A DNA stretch of 64,000 nt from JBGSIC01 sp041751875 (GCA_041751875.1 JBGSIC010000010.1:124001-188000); one strand, 5' to 3'. Shown: positions 1-8,451, numbered from the stretch's first letter. Numbers and translations: made by a program. The notes: a model not told the origin generated them from the letters alone.

Positions 1-1215
1 ATGAAGGAGGCTTCCGACAAACAGGAATATGAAAAAGCGCGTATTTACCGCGACAAAATCGCCGCACTTTCGAAAATTTCGGCGCGCCAAGACGCCGTTC
101 TCACGGAGCGGATGCAAGACATTGACGTACTCGGAGCCCACGAAACGGGTGAGGGCGAAGAGAAATACATACAATGGGTCATCCTTTATATTAGGGCGGG
201 TTTCCTCACCGGGCGCAAAGCCTACCGGGTGAAGCTTGGGCTGGAAGGTAAGAGCGAAGCCACCGGCACGTTTCTTCAGCAGGTCTATTCCAAAAACCTG
301 GTTCCTGATGAAGTTTGGGTAGCCGAAGACTTTAGCGATCGCAAAACCCTGGAAATTTGGCTGAATGAAATCGCGCAGAAGAAAGTTCTAGTGCGGGTCG
401 GGCGCACGGAAAAGATTCTGCGCCTTCTGGGAATGGCTCAGGAAAATGCGAAACTCATTGCCAAAGAGCACGACAATAAAAAGGAAGCCAACGCGGGCCA
501 GGCTCTTCGGGAAGTTCTCGATCTGCCCGAACCACCGGTAACGGTCGAGGGGATCGACATTTCCAACCTGCAGGATGAGTCTCCAGTGGGCAGTTTGGTA
601 CATTTCGAAGATGGGGTACCTATCAAAAGCCGCTACCGTACCTACCATCCCAAGACAGTCGATACCCAAAATGATTTTGCGATGATCCACGAGGTGGTGA
701 CACGTCGGCTGAGTGACAAGGAGAATCCGCGCCCGGATCTTCTGATGATTGATGGGGGGAAGGGCCAGCTCGCGGCTGCCGCCAAGGCCATGGAGGATTT
801 GCAAATCTCGGTACCTCTTTGCTCGCTCGCTAAAGCGCGCACGGAATCCGCGTTTACCCGAAAGGATATTCGTAAGAGCGAAGAACGCATTTTTGTTCCG
901 GGAAGAAAAAATCCCATCAACCTGCCCGAAAGCCACCCCGCCATGAGGCTCCTGGTACAGCTTCGCGACGAGGCACACCGTTTTGGCATTAAAAGTCACC
1001 GCAACCGGCGGGATAAAAAGATGTTAGAAGGTTCCCCGCTTTTACAAATAGAAGGCATTGGGAAAAAAACGCGCGATCGTTTACTCAAAGCCTTTCCCGA
1101 TAACGCAGCTTTGGAAGCCGCTTCCCTCGAGCAGCTTATTGTTGCCGGACTTAACCACACCCAAGCCGAAAATGTTCAGCTCGCCATCCGCGAACGAAAA
1201 ACCTACAAGGATTAA
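1..1215 (+). CDS. uvrC: UvrABC excinuclease subunit C, 5'-truncated by window edge
   Basis: This is the C-terminal two thirds of UvrC, the nuclease of nucleotide excision repair. The frame is open at the left edge, so the ATG at base 1 is an internal methionine. The visible 404 residues start in the UvrB-binding UVR helix (EYEKARIYRDKIAAL, 9-23), pass through the RNase H-like nuclease (GIDISNLQDESPVGS from 184, DGGKGQL from 251, RDEAHRFGIKSHR near 322) and end in helix-hairpin-helix DNA-binding motifs (IEGIGKKTRDRLL from 350). UvrC is normally about 600 residues, so roughly 200 residues with the GIY-YIG nuclease lie upstream of the window. No terminator is visible before the next operon. Confidence 0.96.
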   Translation: MKEASDKQEYEKARIYRDKIAALSKISARQDAVLTERMQDIDVLGAHETGEGEEKYIQWVILYIRAGFLTGRKAYRVKLGLEGKSEATGTFLQQVYSKNLVPDEVWVAEDFSDRKTLEIWLNEIAQKKVLVRVGRTEKILRLLGMAQENAKLIAKEHDNKKEANAGQALREVLDLPEPPVTVEGIDISNLQDESPVGSLVHFEDGVPIKSRYRTYHPKTVDTQNDFAMIHEVVTRRLSDKENPRPDLLMIDGGKGQLAAAAKAMEDLQISVPLCSLAKARTESAFTRKDIRKSEERIFVPGRKNPINLPESHPAMRLLVQLRDEAHRFGIKSHRNRRDKKMLEGSPLLQIEGIGKKTRDRLLKAFPDNAALEAASLEQLIVAGLNHTQAENVQLAIRERKTYKD

Positions 1216-1272
1216 CGCGTCGCGATATCTGTCGAACCGCATCCCGATTGGTTTTCCGACCGCAGCTAGCCG

Positions 1273-1301
1273 TTGACAGAAATAATGACCAGTATTATTC
1301 A
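1273..1301 (+). promoter_or_regulatory. Candidate sigma-70 promoter of the cytochrome oxidase operon
   Basis: A perfect -35 hexamer TTGACA (1273-1278) is followed after 17 bases by TATTCA (1296-1301), a moderate -10. It lies in the 180-base gap between uvrC and coxB, about 95 bases before the coxB start. Judged by eye only; no transcription start is known. Confidence 0.45.
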
Positions 1302-1395
1302 TCACATAAGTCAAAATTGCGCACTTCGAGGAAAACGTCTCTAAGACTACACCCTAGAATCGCAGCGTGAAGTCTTCTCGGGAGGATCAGCTTCT

Positions 1396-2163
1396 ATGGA
1401 CAAGCCCTACGGTTGGTGGTTGCCCATCAACATTTCCACGCATGGAAAGCCCATCGATGATCTCATCAATTCATTGCATTGGTTCATGCTGGCGCTTTTT
1501 GTCGGATGGGGAATTTATTTTGTTTATTGCTTAATCAAATTCCGTGCACGACCAGGGCACAAAGCCGACTCAACGGAAAAACATTTCCGTTTGCCGACCT
1601 ACATTGAGATAGGTATCGCGATATTCGAAACTATTTTGCTCGTTTTTGTGAGTTACCCCATCTGGAGCAGTGTAAAAAATGACATGCCATCGGATTCGGA
1701 TTCACTCCGGGTAAGAGTCGTGGCGGAACAGTTTGCTTGGAATATTCATTACCCTGGGGATGACGGCATTTTTGGTCGCACCGATCCAGAGTTGATCGCG
1801 CCCGAAGATAATAATCCGATCGGTCTTGATAGAGAGGGTGATCCCAACGCCAAGGACGACATTATCAGCATTAATAACTTCCACTTTCCGGTTAACAAAC
1901 CGGTGAGGGTAGACCTGTCGTCCAAGGATGTGATTCATAGTTTTGGCATTCCGGTAATGCGCGTAAAACAAGATGCGATTCCGGGAACTGTGATTCCCGT
2001 CTGGTTCGAAGCGAACCAAACGGGCTCGTTCGATATCATGTGCGCGCAGTTGTGCGGTGTGGGACACACACGTATGCGCGGTGAGATTACAGTCCAATCA
2101 GACGAAGAATTTAAAGCTTGGTTAGCCGAGGAACGTACTTATCTCGGACTTGAGGAGGGTTGA
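1396..2163 (+). CDS. coxB: Cytochrome c oxidase subunit II
   Basis: Subunit II takes electrons from cytochrome c through a binuclear CuA centre on the outer face of the membrane. Two N-terminal membrane helices are visible (about 28-50 and 72-92) and then the cupredoxin domain. The CuA ligands are H181, C216, C220, H224 and M227 (HSFGIP, CAQLCGVGHTRM). The residue between the cysteines is Gln218 rather than the Glu of the textbook CSELCG motif; its backbone carbonyl is the ligand, so CuA should still form. There is no fused cytochrome c domain. A GGAGGA ribosome-binding site (from 1381) precedes the ATG. First gene of a five-gene oxidase operon. Confidence 0.96.
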   Translation: MDKPYGWWLPINISTHGKPIDDLINSLHWFMLALFVGWGIYFVYCLIKFRARPGHKADSTEKHFRLPTYIEIGIAIFETILLVFVSYPIWSSVKNDMPSDSDSLRVRVVAEQFAWNIHYPGDDGIFGRTDPELIAPEDNNPIGLDREGDPNAKDDIISINNFHFPVNKPVRVDLSSKDVIHSFGIPVMRVKQDAIPGTVIPVWFEANQTGSFDIMCAQLCGVGHTRMRGEITVQSDEEFKAWLAEERTYLGLEEG

Positions 2164-3905
2164 TGTCTAGCGCTCACGGAGAAATTCATGCACACGGAGA
2201 CGGACACGCGCACGAAGAAGGTTTTTGGCGCAAGTATATTTTCTCCACGGATCACAAGGTAATCGGAATTCAATACGGCTTGGCCGCCATGGCGTTTTTG
2301 CTACTAGGCTTTGGCCTGATGCTTTTGATGCGTTGGCAAATTGCTTTTCCCGGAATTCAAATTCCTTTGATCGGTAAAGCGCTGACGCAGGACGGAGTGC
2401 TCAGCCCGGAACTTTATAACCAGTTCGGCGCTATGCATGGCACCATCATGGTTTTCTTGGGAGTCGTACCGATGGCTGTCGGCGCATTTGGTAACTATAT
2501 GTTGCCTTTGCAGATCGGCGCGCAGGACATGGCGTTTCCCAAATTGAACATGGCCAGCTTTTGGGTCAACTTTGTCGGCGGCCTTATCATGCTGGGAAGC
2601 TTCTTGATGCCTGGTGGGGCACCGCAGTCAGGTTGGACCTCCTATCCGCCCCTTGCCAACATCGCGCCTCCTAGCCAAACCGCTTGGCTTATCGGCATGG
2701 TCTTTTTGATCACCTCTTCTTTGTTGGGGTCGGTAAACTTCATTGTGACCGCGATTCAATTGCGTGCACCGGGACTTTCTTTTTTCCGTTTACCGTTTTT
2801 TGTCTGGACCCAGTTGGTTACCGCGTTTTTGTTGCTCCTCGCGTTTCCGCCTCTTGAAGCGGCGGGTGTGTTGCAGTTGATGGATCGCGTGGCCGGTACC
2901 AGCTTCTTCATGCCATCGGGCTTGGTAGTCAGTGGTGAGATACTTTCTAATGCAGGTGGGGGTAACCCGCTCTTGTGGCAGCATTTGTTTTGGTTCTTGG
3001 CACATCCGGAAGTGTACGTGCTGATTTTGCCGGCGATGGGAATCGTGGGAGAAATCATTGTGACCAACACCCGCAAGCCCATGTACGGCTACAACACAGC
3101 CGTGTATGCGATTATCTTTTTGGGCTTTATGTCCTTTATCGTATGGGCACATCACATGTTCATGACGGGAATGGGAACCGCGATTAGTTCGTTCTTCCAG
3201 GCCACGACCATGATTATTTCGATTCCCTCCGTGATCATTCTAACGATCTTTTTGCTTACCTTGTGGGGAGCGTCTATTCGGTACACGGTGCCGATGCTGT
3301 TTGCTCTGGCGTTTCTTCCCATGTTTGCGATCGGGGGACTCACGGGTCTGCCTCTCGGGTTAACGGCGTCAGATATTTACCTGCATGATACCTATTATGT
3401 GATTGGTCATTTCCACTACGTTGTGTCGCCGGGAACTCTCTTGGCGTTGATGGGTGGTTTCTATCACTGGTTCCCGAAGATTACGGGCAAGATGTTCAAT
3501 CAAACGCTAGGTAAACTTCATTTCTGGGGAACCTTTATTGGGATGAACGGCATCTTTGGTCCTATGCTTTTGGTCGGGATGGCGGGCGTTTCACGACGCT
3601 TGTACGATGCCTCCATTTACCAAGCGGCAAAATCGGTACAGCCTTTGAACGTGGTGATGACCTACTCATCCTGGTTCTTGGCCGCGGCTCAGATTCTGTT
3701 CCTGGTAAATCTTTTCATTAGTCTGCGTAAGCCAAAGACGCCCGCAGCAGAAAATCCTTGGGAATCAACGACGTTGGAGTGGACGGCGCCTACGCCCCCA
3801 CTTCCGCACCAAAACTTCCCGGTTCCGCCCCATGTCTACCGTGGGCCCTACGAATACAACACGACTTCGCGGGAGTTTGCTCCCCAAGCGTTGCAGGAGG
3901 TTTAA
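2163..3905 (+). CDS. coxA: Cytochrome c oxidase subunit I (heme-copper oxidase catalytic subunit)
   Basis: The catalytic subunit reduces O2 to water and pumps protons. Visible landmarks are the heme a ligand in MHGTIM (H92), the D-channel entry GAQDMAFPKLN, the cross-linked His-Tyr pair and channel glutamate in HPEVY (281-285), the CuB histidines in WAHHMF (330-331) and the heme ligands in HDTYYVIGHFHYVVS. The site that normally reads PTGIKVF, carrying the K-channel lysine, reads PSVIILT here, so that lysine is replaced by isoleucine. The N-terminus is His-rich (HGEIHAHGDGHAHEE). I chose the ATG at 2163, whose A overlaps the coxB TGA and which follows GAGGAGG; the in-frame TTG one codon earlier is less likely. 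Confidence 0.96.
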   Translation: MSSAHGEIHAHGDGHAHEEGFWRKYIFSTDHKVIGIQYGLAAMAFLLLGFGLMLLMRWQIAFPGIQIPLIGKALTQDGVLSPELYNQFGAMHGTIMVFLGVVPMAVGAFGNYMLPLQIGAQDMAFPKLNMASFWVNFVGGLIMLGSFLMPGGAPQSGWTSYPPLANIAPPSQTAWLIGMVFLITSSLLGSVNFIVTAIQLRAPGLSFFRLPFFVWTQLVTAFLLLLAFPPLEAAGVLQLMDRVAGTSFFMPSGLVVSGEILSNAGGGNPLLWQHLFWFLAHPEVYVLILPAMGIVGEIIVTNTRKPMYGYNTAVYAIIFLGFMSFIVWAHHMFMTGMGTAISSFFQATTMIISIPSVIILTIFLLTLWGASIRYTVPMLFALAFLPMFAIGGLTGLPLGLTASDIYLHDTYYVIGHFHYVVSPGTLLALMGGFYHWFPKITGKMFNQTLGKLHFWGTFIGMNGIFGPMLLVGMAGVSRRLYDASIYQAAKSVQPLNVVMTYSSWFLAAAQILFLVNLFISLRKPKTPAAENPWESTTLEWTAPTPPLPHQNFPVPPHVYRGPYEYNTTSREFAPQALQEV

Positions 3906-3908
3906 CCG

Positions 3909-4505
3909 ATGTCCGTTGTCATTCCTTACGTTTCCAAGCCCCATCCCGTAACGGGCGTCACCAACGCCAAACTGGGCATTTGGTTGTTCTTAGCTTCTGA
4001 AGTGATGCTATTCGGTGCGCTCTTCTCGTCGCTGATTGTGCTTCGAGTGGGTTCGACGGATTGGCCTGTCGGTTCGACCATTTTGAACGTCCCACTGGCT
4101 TTCGTGAACACGATTATCCTCATTACCTCAAGTCTAACGATGGTGATGGCGTGGGCCTCCCTCAAGTTAAACAACTTGGGTAAGTACAAAATGTACATGG
4201 GACTGACGATCCTTCTGTCGTTTGCCTTCTTGGTGGTAAAATATTTTGAATATTCAGCAAAAATTCATCATGGGCTATCGCCTGCGACGAGTAACTTTTT
4301 GGGTATTTATTTCACCATGACCGGCCTACACGGGTTGCACATCATTGGTGGCATTGTCGTGAATGCTTACCTTTGGATTCCGGGTGCTAAAATGTGGCAC
4401 AGCGATCCAGAGCGGTTTACAGGGCGAGTGGAAGTTGCCGGCCTGTACTGGCATTTCGTAGATTTAGTGTGGATTTTCCTCTTTCCGACTTTGTACCTTT
4501 TATAG
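3909..4505 (+). CDS. coxC: Cytochrome c oxidase subunit III
   Basis: A 198-residue integral membrane protein with five predicted helices, the short form of subunit III that lacks the first two helices of the 260-residue mitochondrial type. Typical family stretches are SEVMLFGALFSSL near the N-terminus, FTMTGLHGLHIIGG in the middle and LYWHFVDLVWIFLFPTLYL at the C-terminus. It stabilises the catalytic core in the inner membrane. It begins three bases after the coxA stop, with AGGAGG at the end of coxA acting as the ribosome-binding site. Confidence 0.93.
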   Translation: MSVVIPYVSKPHPVTGVTNAKLGIWLFLASEVMLFGALFSSLIVLRVGSTDWPVGSTILNVPLAFVNTIILITSSLTMVMAWASLKLNNLGKYKMYMGLTILLSFAFLVVKYFEYSAKIHHGLSPATSNFLGIYFTMTGLHGLHIIGGIVVNAYLWIPGAKMWHSDPERFTGRVEVAGLYWHFVDLVWIFLFPTLYLL

Positions 4506-4513
4506 GAGACAGC

Positions 4514-4831
4514 ATGGGCGATTCAGCTGAAGAAATCCGACATCATATTAAGGGGTATTTTCTCGTCTATCTGGCGCTAATGGTTTTGACCGGCGTTACG
4601 GTAGGCGTTTCTTACTTTCATCTTGCGATCCACTGGGCAGTGCTTGTCGCCTTTATTGTGGCAGCGGTGAAAGGTGGCCTTGTGGCTGCCATTTTCATGC
4701 ATTTGAACAACGAGAAGAAAATCATTTATTGGATTTTGATTTTGACTGCCGTTTTGGCGGTTGGATTTATTATCCCTGTTTTGATGGACGTTGAAATTTC
4801 AGCATACACACAGAGGCACATACCTCAATAA
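4514..4831 (+). CDS. coxD: Cytochrome c oxidase subunit IV (prokaryotic type)
   Basis: A 105-residue protein with three membrane helices (YFLVYLALMVLTGVTVGVSY, then two more) that matches the small bacterial oxidase subunit IV family. A longer open frame continues upstream into coxC, but the ATG at 4514 follows ATAGGAGAC with good spacing and starts just after the coxC stop, so it is the likely start. The C-terminus ends in a short soluble tail (AYTQRHIPQ). Its TAA shares its last base with the next gene's ATG. The assignment rests mainly on size, helices and operon position. Confidence 0.82.
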   Translation: MGDSAEEIRHHIKGYFLVYLALMVLTGVTVGVSYFHLAIHWAVLVAFIVAAVKGGLVAAIFMHLNNEKKIIYWILILTAVLAVGFIIPVLMDVEISAYTQRHIPQ

Positions 4832-5238
4832 TGTCGTTACGTTCCGTACACATTTTTTTCATCTTTGTTTGCACCATCTTTTGTATCTGGTTTGGCCTCT
4901 GGAGTTTTCAGGCCTATCAAGAAACAGGGACTACCTACGACATCACCATGGGTGTTTTGTCTTTGATCGCCTCGGCGGCTCTGTCTGTTTACTTCGTTTG
5001 GTTTATTAAAAAGAGCCGGCAGTTGGTTTGGGCGTTGGTGTGGAGCCCCATTATTTTTCTTTCCTCATCGCCGTCGGCCTGGGCCTGCGCGACTTGTTTC
5101 GCGGATCAGAATTCCCCCATCGCTAAGGGCGCCAACGCGGGCGTCATGTTTCTCCTCGTCGTTGTCTGCGCCGTCCTAATCGGATTTGCGGGCCTTTTTA
5201 TCAAGTGGATCCGCCGCGCCAAAAAACTCGGTCTGTAA
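4831..5238 (+). CDS. Small membrane protein with a CxxC motif, last gene of the oxidase operon
   Basis: A 135-residue protein I cannot assign to a named family. It has three hydrophobic stretches: residues 5-25, about 38-58, and 98-120. Between the second and third lies a segment ending in SSPSAWACATCF, which resembles a signal-peptide cleavage region followed by a CxxC pair; this could bind heme, copper or a disulfide partner. The start overlaps the stop of the subunit IV gene by one base (TAATG), so it is almost certainly cotranslated with the oxidase. A role in oxidase assembly or copper delivery is inference from position and the cysteines. The downstream palindrome begins inside its stop codon. 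Confidence 0.75.
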   Translation: MSLRSVHIFFIFVCTIFCIWFGLWSFQAYQETGTTYDITMGVLSLIASAALSVYFVWFIKKSRQLVWALVWSPIIFLSSSPSAWACATCFADQNSPIAKGANAGVMFLLVVVCAVLIGFAGLFIKWIRRAKKLGL

Positions 5239-5329
5239 AGGTGCCTACTTTTGGACGGTGTCTGTGCACTTTCCGGACGAAGTACGGAAAGTGACCTGAC
5301 ACCTTCCCGGTCCAAAAGTAGGCACCTTT
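5237..5329. repeat. Palindromic intergenic element, copy 1
   Basis: A 93-base palindrome fills the space between two convergent genes exactly, from the TAA at 5236-5238 to the TTA at 5329-5331. The outer 20-base arms (5237-5256 and 5310-5329) are perfect complements. Inside lies a 47-base unit (5257-5303) with ends GGTGTC and GACACC and a core hairpin ACTTTCCG / CGGAAAGT (5268-5292). The same unit, 45 of 47 bases alike, occurs inverted at 28068-28114. The position suggests a bidirectional transcription terminator, though the T-runs are short (TTTT after the right arm). Confidence 0.85.
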
Positions 5330-7098
5330 TAGAATTTCGAATCTGGAACTTTAGCCAGCGCAACGCCTTGCTCGGCTAGCCAACGGTGGGTTTTATCTAG
5401 CGTCTTGTTCTTGAGTAGGCTTTTTTCAAAATCGGCCAGACCCGCTACCTTTTTGGCGTCCTTTTTCAGGAGGGAATGGGCTACCTCGATGAGTTCCACT
5501 TTGATGAGCCACTCATCAGGAAAATCTTTTGCGTAGCGCGCAACGAGAGCCTCAACTTTGTCTTTGGTTTGGTCGGTTACCTTTGAACCCCGAAGTTGCC
5601 GGAGTTCGGTGTAGGCGGCGAAGCGTTTTTTCTCGGAGGCGCTGAAGGGGCTTTTTCGTCCTGGCTGTGTTTCAGCCAGGCCCATTTCGTAGTCCCCATA
5701 AGCTTCGCGATCGGCTGGCCCACCGTAAACAGACGGAACTTCCGTTCCGACGAGCATATCGAATTCGCCCCATGCGGGCTGGAAGTAAACTTTGTCCCCG
5801 CGAGTAACTTGGCAGTCCTTCCATGTAATTAAAAGGAGACGGTTCTTTTTGCGCAGCCAGCCGGCGACTTTTCCCTTCACTTCAAAGCCATTTGCAAACT
5901 TTAGGGTGGCGCTTTTTCCTTTTGCGATTCCAATTTTTGCAAGCTCGCTATCGGTAAAACGGCTGGGATCTTTGCTCACCGTTGTCTTCCAGTTTCCGAG
6001 AGGCGAAGAGAACCCGTCAGGATGTCGTTTGGTGCCGTGGCCTGGAAGCTGCTCGTCGGCAAAGGAAAGCTGCACGGGCCCCTTAAAGCGAACAAACTCG
6101 ACTGAATCCCTGTGTTTCTCAAATTCGGAGACAATCCCACTTACCGCGATGCCAGAGTTAATAACCACGGTCGCCAGAGTCTGGCAGCGTTTGGCTTCGT
6201 CTAAACCGTAGACGCCACCTCTTTGATAAGACATTTGCTTTTCAAGATCCTTCAAAACCTCACTAAGGGTTTCCAGGTCAGGAGTGACAAAAAGCTGAGG
6301 TTGGGGCTCGGTAATATTGTACGAAACTTCAATGCAATCGATCGAGAAAGGAATTTTCTTAACCTTGGCTGACAAGCAGTTCTGACTCTCGCCGACAGAA
6401 GAAAGTAGACCGGCACCATAGATCTTGGGATTCTTCAGAGTGCCAGACAGGCCGTATTCCGCTGTCCACCAGTTCATGCGCGCTACTTTTGAAGCCTCAG
6501 AAACGTGGTTTACCTGGCTAGCGGCCGCTTTGAGGTCAGCTTCGGCTTTGGCAATTTGCTTGGCCGTACCGTCGGGATTCTCTTTGATATCGGAAAGAAT
6601 CCGAATCGCTTGGTAAAGCGCGATGTCCTTGTCGGAGAAGATCGCTTTTTGCGCTAGCGTGGCGTACTGGGAGAGGTATCTCGCGTAAGCTGGCTGCGCC
6701 AGAATGGGAGCGTGCCCCGCCGCTTCGTGAACAATATCCGGTGCCGGAGTGTACGCAATATGACTAATCGTACGCATGTCGGTCGCAATCGGAAGAACTT
6801 TCCTCGCTTGAAAATCGAGAAAAGCTGCCGGTGGCAGAAAGCCGCAAACGGGCACCGCGCCCCAGCCAAAACGATTTAATGCTTTGTCCATGTCTGAAAT
6901 GCGGGGAATGCGATCTAAAGGAATGCCAGTTTTTTCGCAGCCTTTGAGGTAGTCGCTTACCGCGTATTTTTTAAAAAACTCTCTTGATTGGCGCATGATG
7001 TAGCGCCAAGCGGCGTGGTCCTCAGGGGAATAGCGGTCGTAGTCCTGAGTGGTGCAATACTTCTGAAGATAAGGAGGAAGCGACTGGAAAGTTGCCAT
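5329..7098 (-). CDS. phhA: Aromatic amino acid hydroxylase (phenylalanine 4-hydroxylase type) with long C-terminal extension
   Basis: The pterin- and iron-dependent enzyme oxidises phenylalanine to tyrosine. The non-heme iron triad is visible as H124 and H129 (PDIVHEAAGH) and E214 (WWTAEYGL), where the family usually shows HELLGH and WFTVEFGL. The catalytic domain covers about residues 1-290. The remaining 300 residues are not part of the classical enzyme, which is about 300 residues in most bacteria; no domain is recognised there. I chose ATG 7098; a TTG 12 codons upstream is possible and neither has a clear ribosome-binding site. The partner pterin dehydratase is at 26658 and HPPD at 38747, both unlinked. 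Confidence 0.88.
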   Translation of the reverse strand: MATFQSLPPYLQKYCTTQDYDRYSPEDHAAWRYIMRQSREFFKKYAVSDYLKGCEKTGIPLDRIPRISDMDKALNRFGWGAVPVCGFLPPAAFLDFQARKVLPIATDMRTISHIAYTPAPDIVHEAAGHAPILAQPAYARYLSQYATLAQKAIFSDKDIALYQAIRILSDIKENPDGTAKQIAKAEADLKAAASQVNHVSEASKVARMNWWTAEYGLSGTLKNPKIYGAGLLSSVGESQNCLSAKVKKIPFSIDCIEVSYNITEPQPQLFVTPDLETLSEVLKDLEKQMSYQRGGVYGLDEAKRCQTLATVVINSGIAVSGIVSEFEKHRDSVEFVRFKGPVQLSFADEQLPGHGTKRHPDGFSSPLGNWKTTVSKDPSRFTDSELAKIGIAKGKSATLKFANGFEVKGKVAGWLRKKNRLLLITWKDCQVTRGDKVYFQPAWGEFDMLVGTEVPSVYGGPADREAYGDYEMGLAETQPGRKSPFSASEKKRFAAYTELRQLRGSKVTDQTKDKVEALVARYAKDFPDEWLIKVELIEVAHSLLKKDAKKVAGLADFEKSLLKNKTLDKTHRWLAEQGVALAKVPDSKF

Positions 7099-7141
7099 GT
7101 TGCCGTCGAGACGAGGCCCCAACGGGGGCCCCAATTAATCC

Positions 7142-7309
7142 CTGAGTTCAGCTGGGTTTGCTCCAGATCGAGTGCTTTTGAAATGCCGCTTCGTCCTCCG
7201 TGGTCGCCGTCCTCGACGGGCCTACTAGCCCGCCTGCGGGGGCTTCCGTGTGCGTCCTCGCGGCAATTCAAAATCCCTTCGTCGCTGCAGCAAACCCAAC
7301 TGAACTCAG
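7142..7309. repeat. 168-bp foldback palindrome upstream of the hydroxylase gene
   Basis: The region 7142-7309 folds back on itself. The ends TGAGTTCAG (7143-7151) and CTGAACTCA (7300-7308) pair, then after one mismatch TGGGTTTGCT (7153-7162) pairs with AGCAAACCCA (7289-7298). Further in, TTTTGAAATGCCGC pairs with GCGGCAATTCAAAA with one mismatch. The centre is GC-rich. It could be a foldback or MITE-like element, a structured RNA, or a long hairpin in the hydroxylase leader. No reading frame in it looks coding. Confidence 0.7.
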
Positions 7310-7377
7310 CGATGAGAGTCAGTTTACTCGTATCGACGGCGGCTGAAAAGCGAGAACGGGCAGCTTGACGCCCGGCA

Positions 7378-8451
7378 TTACGGTGTGTCGGTGACTTCCA
7401 TATAGACGAGTTCACGGTTGCGCTCGCCCTGCATCAGAGGCGAAAGCACAAGCTTGTCGTGGTTCTTGGAGATTTGGATGTCCCCGGCGCCCAATTGAGC
7501 GATGGGCCAGTTCTGCAGAAGACTGTAGAAAGTACGGGGACCGGGTTCATAGATTCGCAGGCCTAACGCTGGCGTCCAGGCCGCGAGCGTGGGATTGATG
7601 CCGTCGATCACGACCGGCGCCTGAAGCGTGTCGATATGATAGGCCGGGCAACCGCGGCGATTTGGGCTAGCGTAGTAAAAGTTTGTGTTCGGATCTGAGG
7701 TAAAGACACCGTAGTGACCTTTGCCTTCGAAGGCGTAAACGGATTGTATTTGTCCGTCGAACATGTTCGTTCCCGCGTTCGCATTGCTTAGCACGCACGT
7801 CTCAACGTCAATTTGATAAACATCGAGCAGTTGCTGCGTTCCCATGTCGGCAACCGTGTACAAAGTGGCATACGGATAGTGCGCACCCTGAGCCAGTCGA
7901 ATGCGATTAGCATTTTTATTCATCCAGGAGATAGTACACGAGCTCTTGGCCGCTCCCGTGCCGGGTTCGTATTTATAAACTTTGAATACGCTGCCGCCAT
8001 GTGCGTTAAAAGTGTAGTCCAAGGTGTGAAGCTTGTTGTTCTTCCAGAATAAATGAAGCGGGTTCTGAGCACCCGTGAATGTCTCCCAGCGACGCTGGTT
8101 TACCTCAAAAATGCTGTTTTCCCCTTCGGTCACCACATATTGGTCTTTAGGATCTTGTAAAGGGGCTATCGGAAAGTCGATGGTACTCAACCCGGTTAGG
8201 AAGCCCGTCGAGACTGAGTAGCGACGCAGTTCGTTCTCATAAGTTCGGATCATGATCTGATTCTTGTTCTCCCAAAACACAAAACTGCGAGCCTCTTGTC
8301 TGAGAGTGAAATGCGAGGTGGCCTTGAACTTACTAATATCCAGAAAAGGAATGGGCCCTTCGCCACCCCCGCACCCAGATGCGTGGAGAGGAAGGGAAAT
8401 GAGATGTAGAGAAACCAGGAAAGAACTTAAAACCAACAAATACAGCCTCAT
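7378..8451 (-). CDS. Exported protein of unknown function
   Basis: A 357-residue protein with an N-terminal signal peptide (MRLYLLVLSSFLVSLHLIS, cleavage near LHASGC). The cysteine after the short hydrophobic run could also be a lipid-attachment site, although the box HASGC is not ideal. The rest is made of short beta-rich stretches with W and Y residues (for example NQIMIRTYENELRRYSV, YPYATLYTVADM), as in beta-propeller proteins, but I recognise no family. It overlaps the stop of the upstream TPR regulator by four bases (ATGA), so the two are translationally coupled and probably act together. Function unknown. Confidence 0.8.
   Translation of the reverse strand: MRLYLLVLSSFLVSLHLISLPLHASGCGGGEGPIPFLDISKFKATSHFTLRQEARSFVFWENKNQIMIRTYENELRRYSVSTGFLTGLSTIDFPIAPLQDPKDQYVVTEGENSIFEVNQRRWETFTGAQNPLHLFWKNNKLHTLDYTFNAHGGSVFKVYKYEPGTGAAKSSCTISWMNKNANRIRLAQGAHYPYATLYTVADMGTQQLLDVYQIDVETCVLSNANAGTNMFDGQIQSVYAFEGKGHYGVFTSDPNTNFYYASPNRRGCPAYHIDTLQAPVVIDGINPTLAAWTPALGLRIYEPGPRTFYSLLQNWPIAQLGAGDIQISKNHDKLVLSPLMQGERNRELVYMEVTDTP

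Noticed and set aside
1..3. ATG at the first base as a gene start
   Set aside because: The frame begins inside the UVR domain of UvrC and about 200 N-terminal residues are missing; it is an internal methionine.
388..999. Long open frame opposite uvrC
   Set aside because: A shadow of the uvrC codon pattern with no family features.
6957..7415. Leftward frame across the foldback palindrome
   Set aside because: It overlaps the hydroxylase gene, and its composition follows the inverted repeat instead of a protein.
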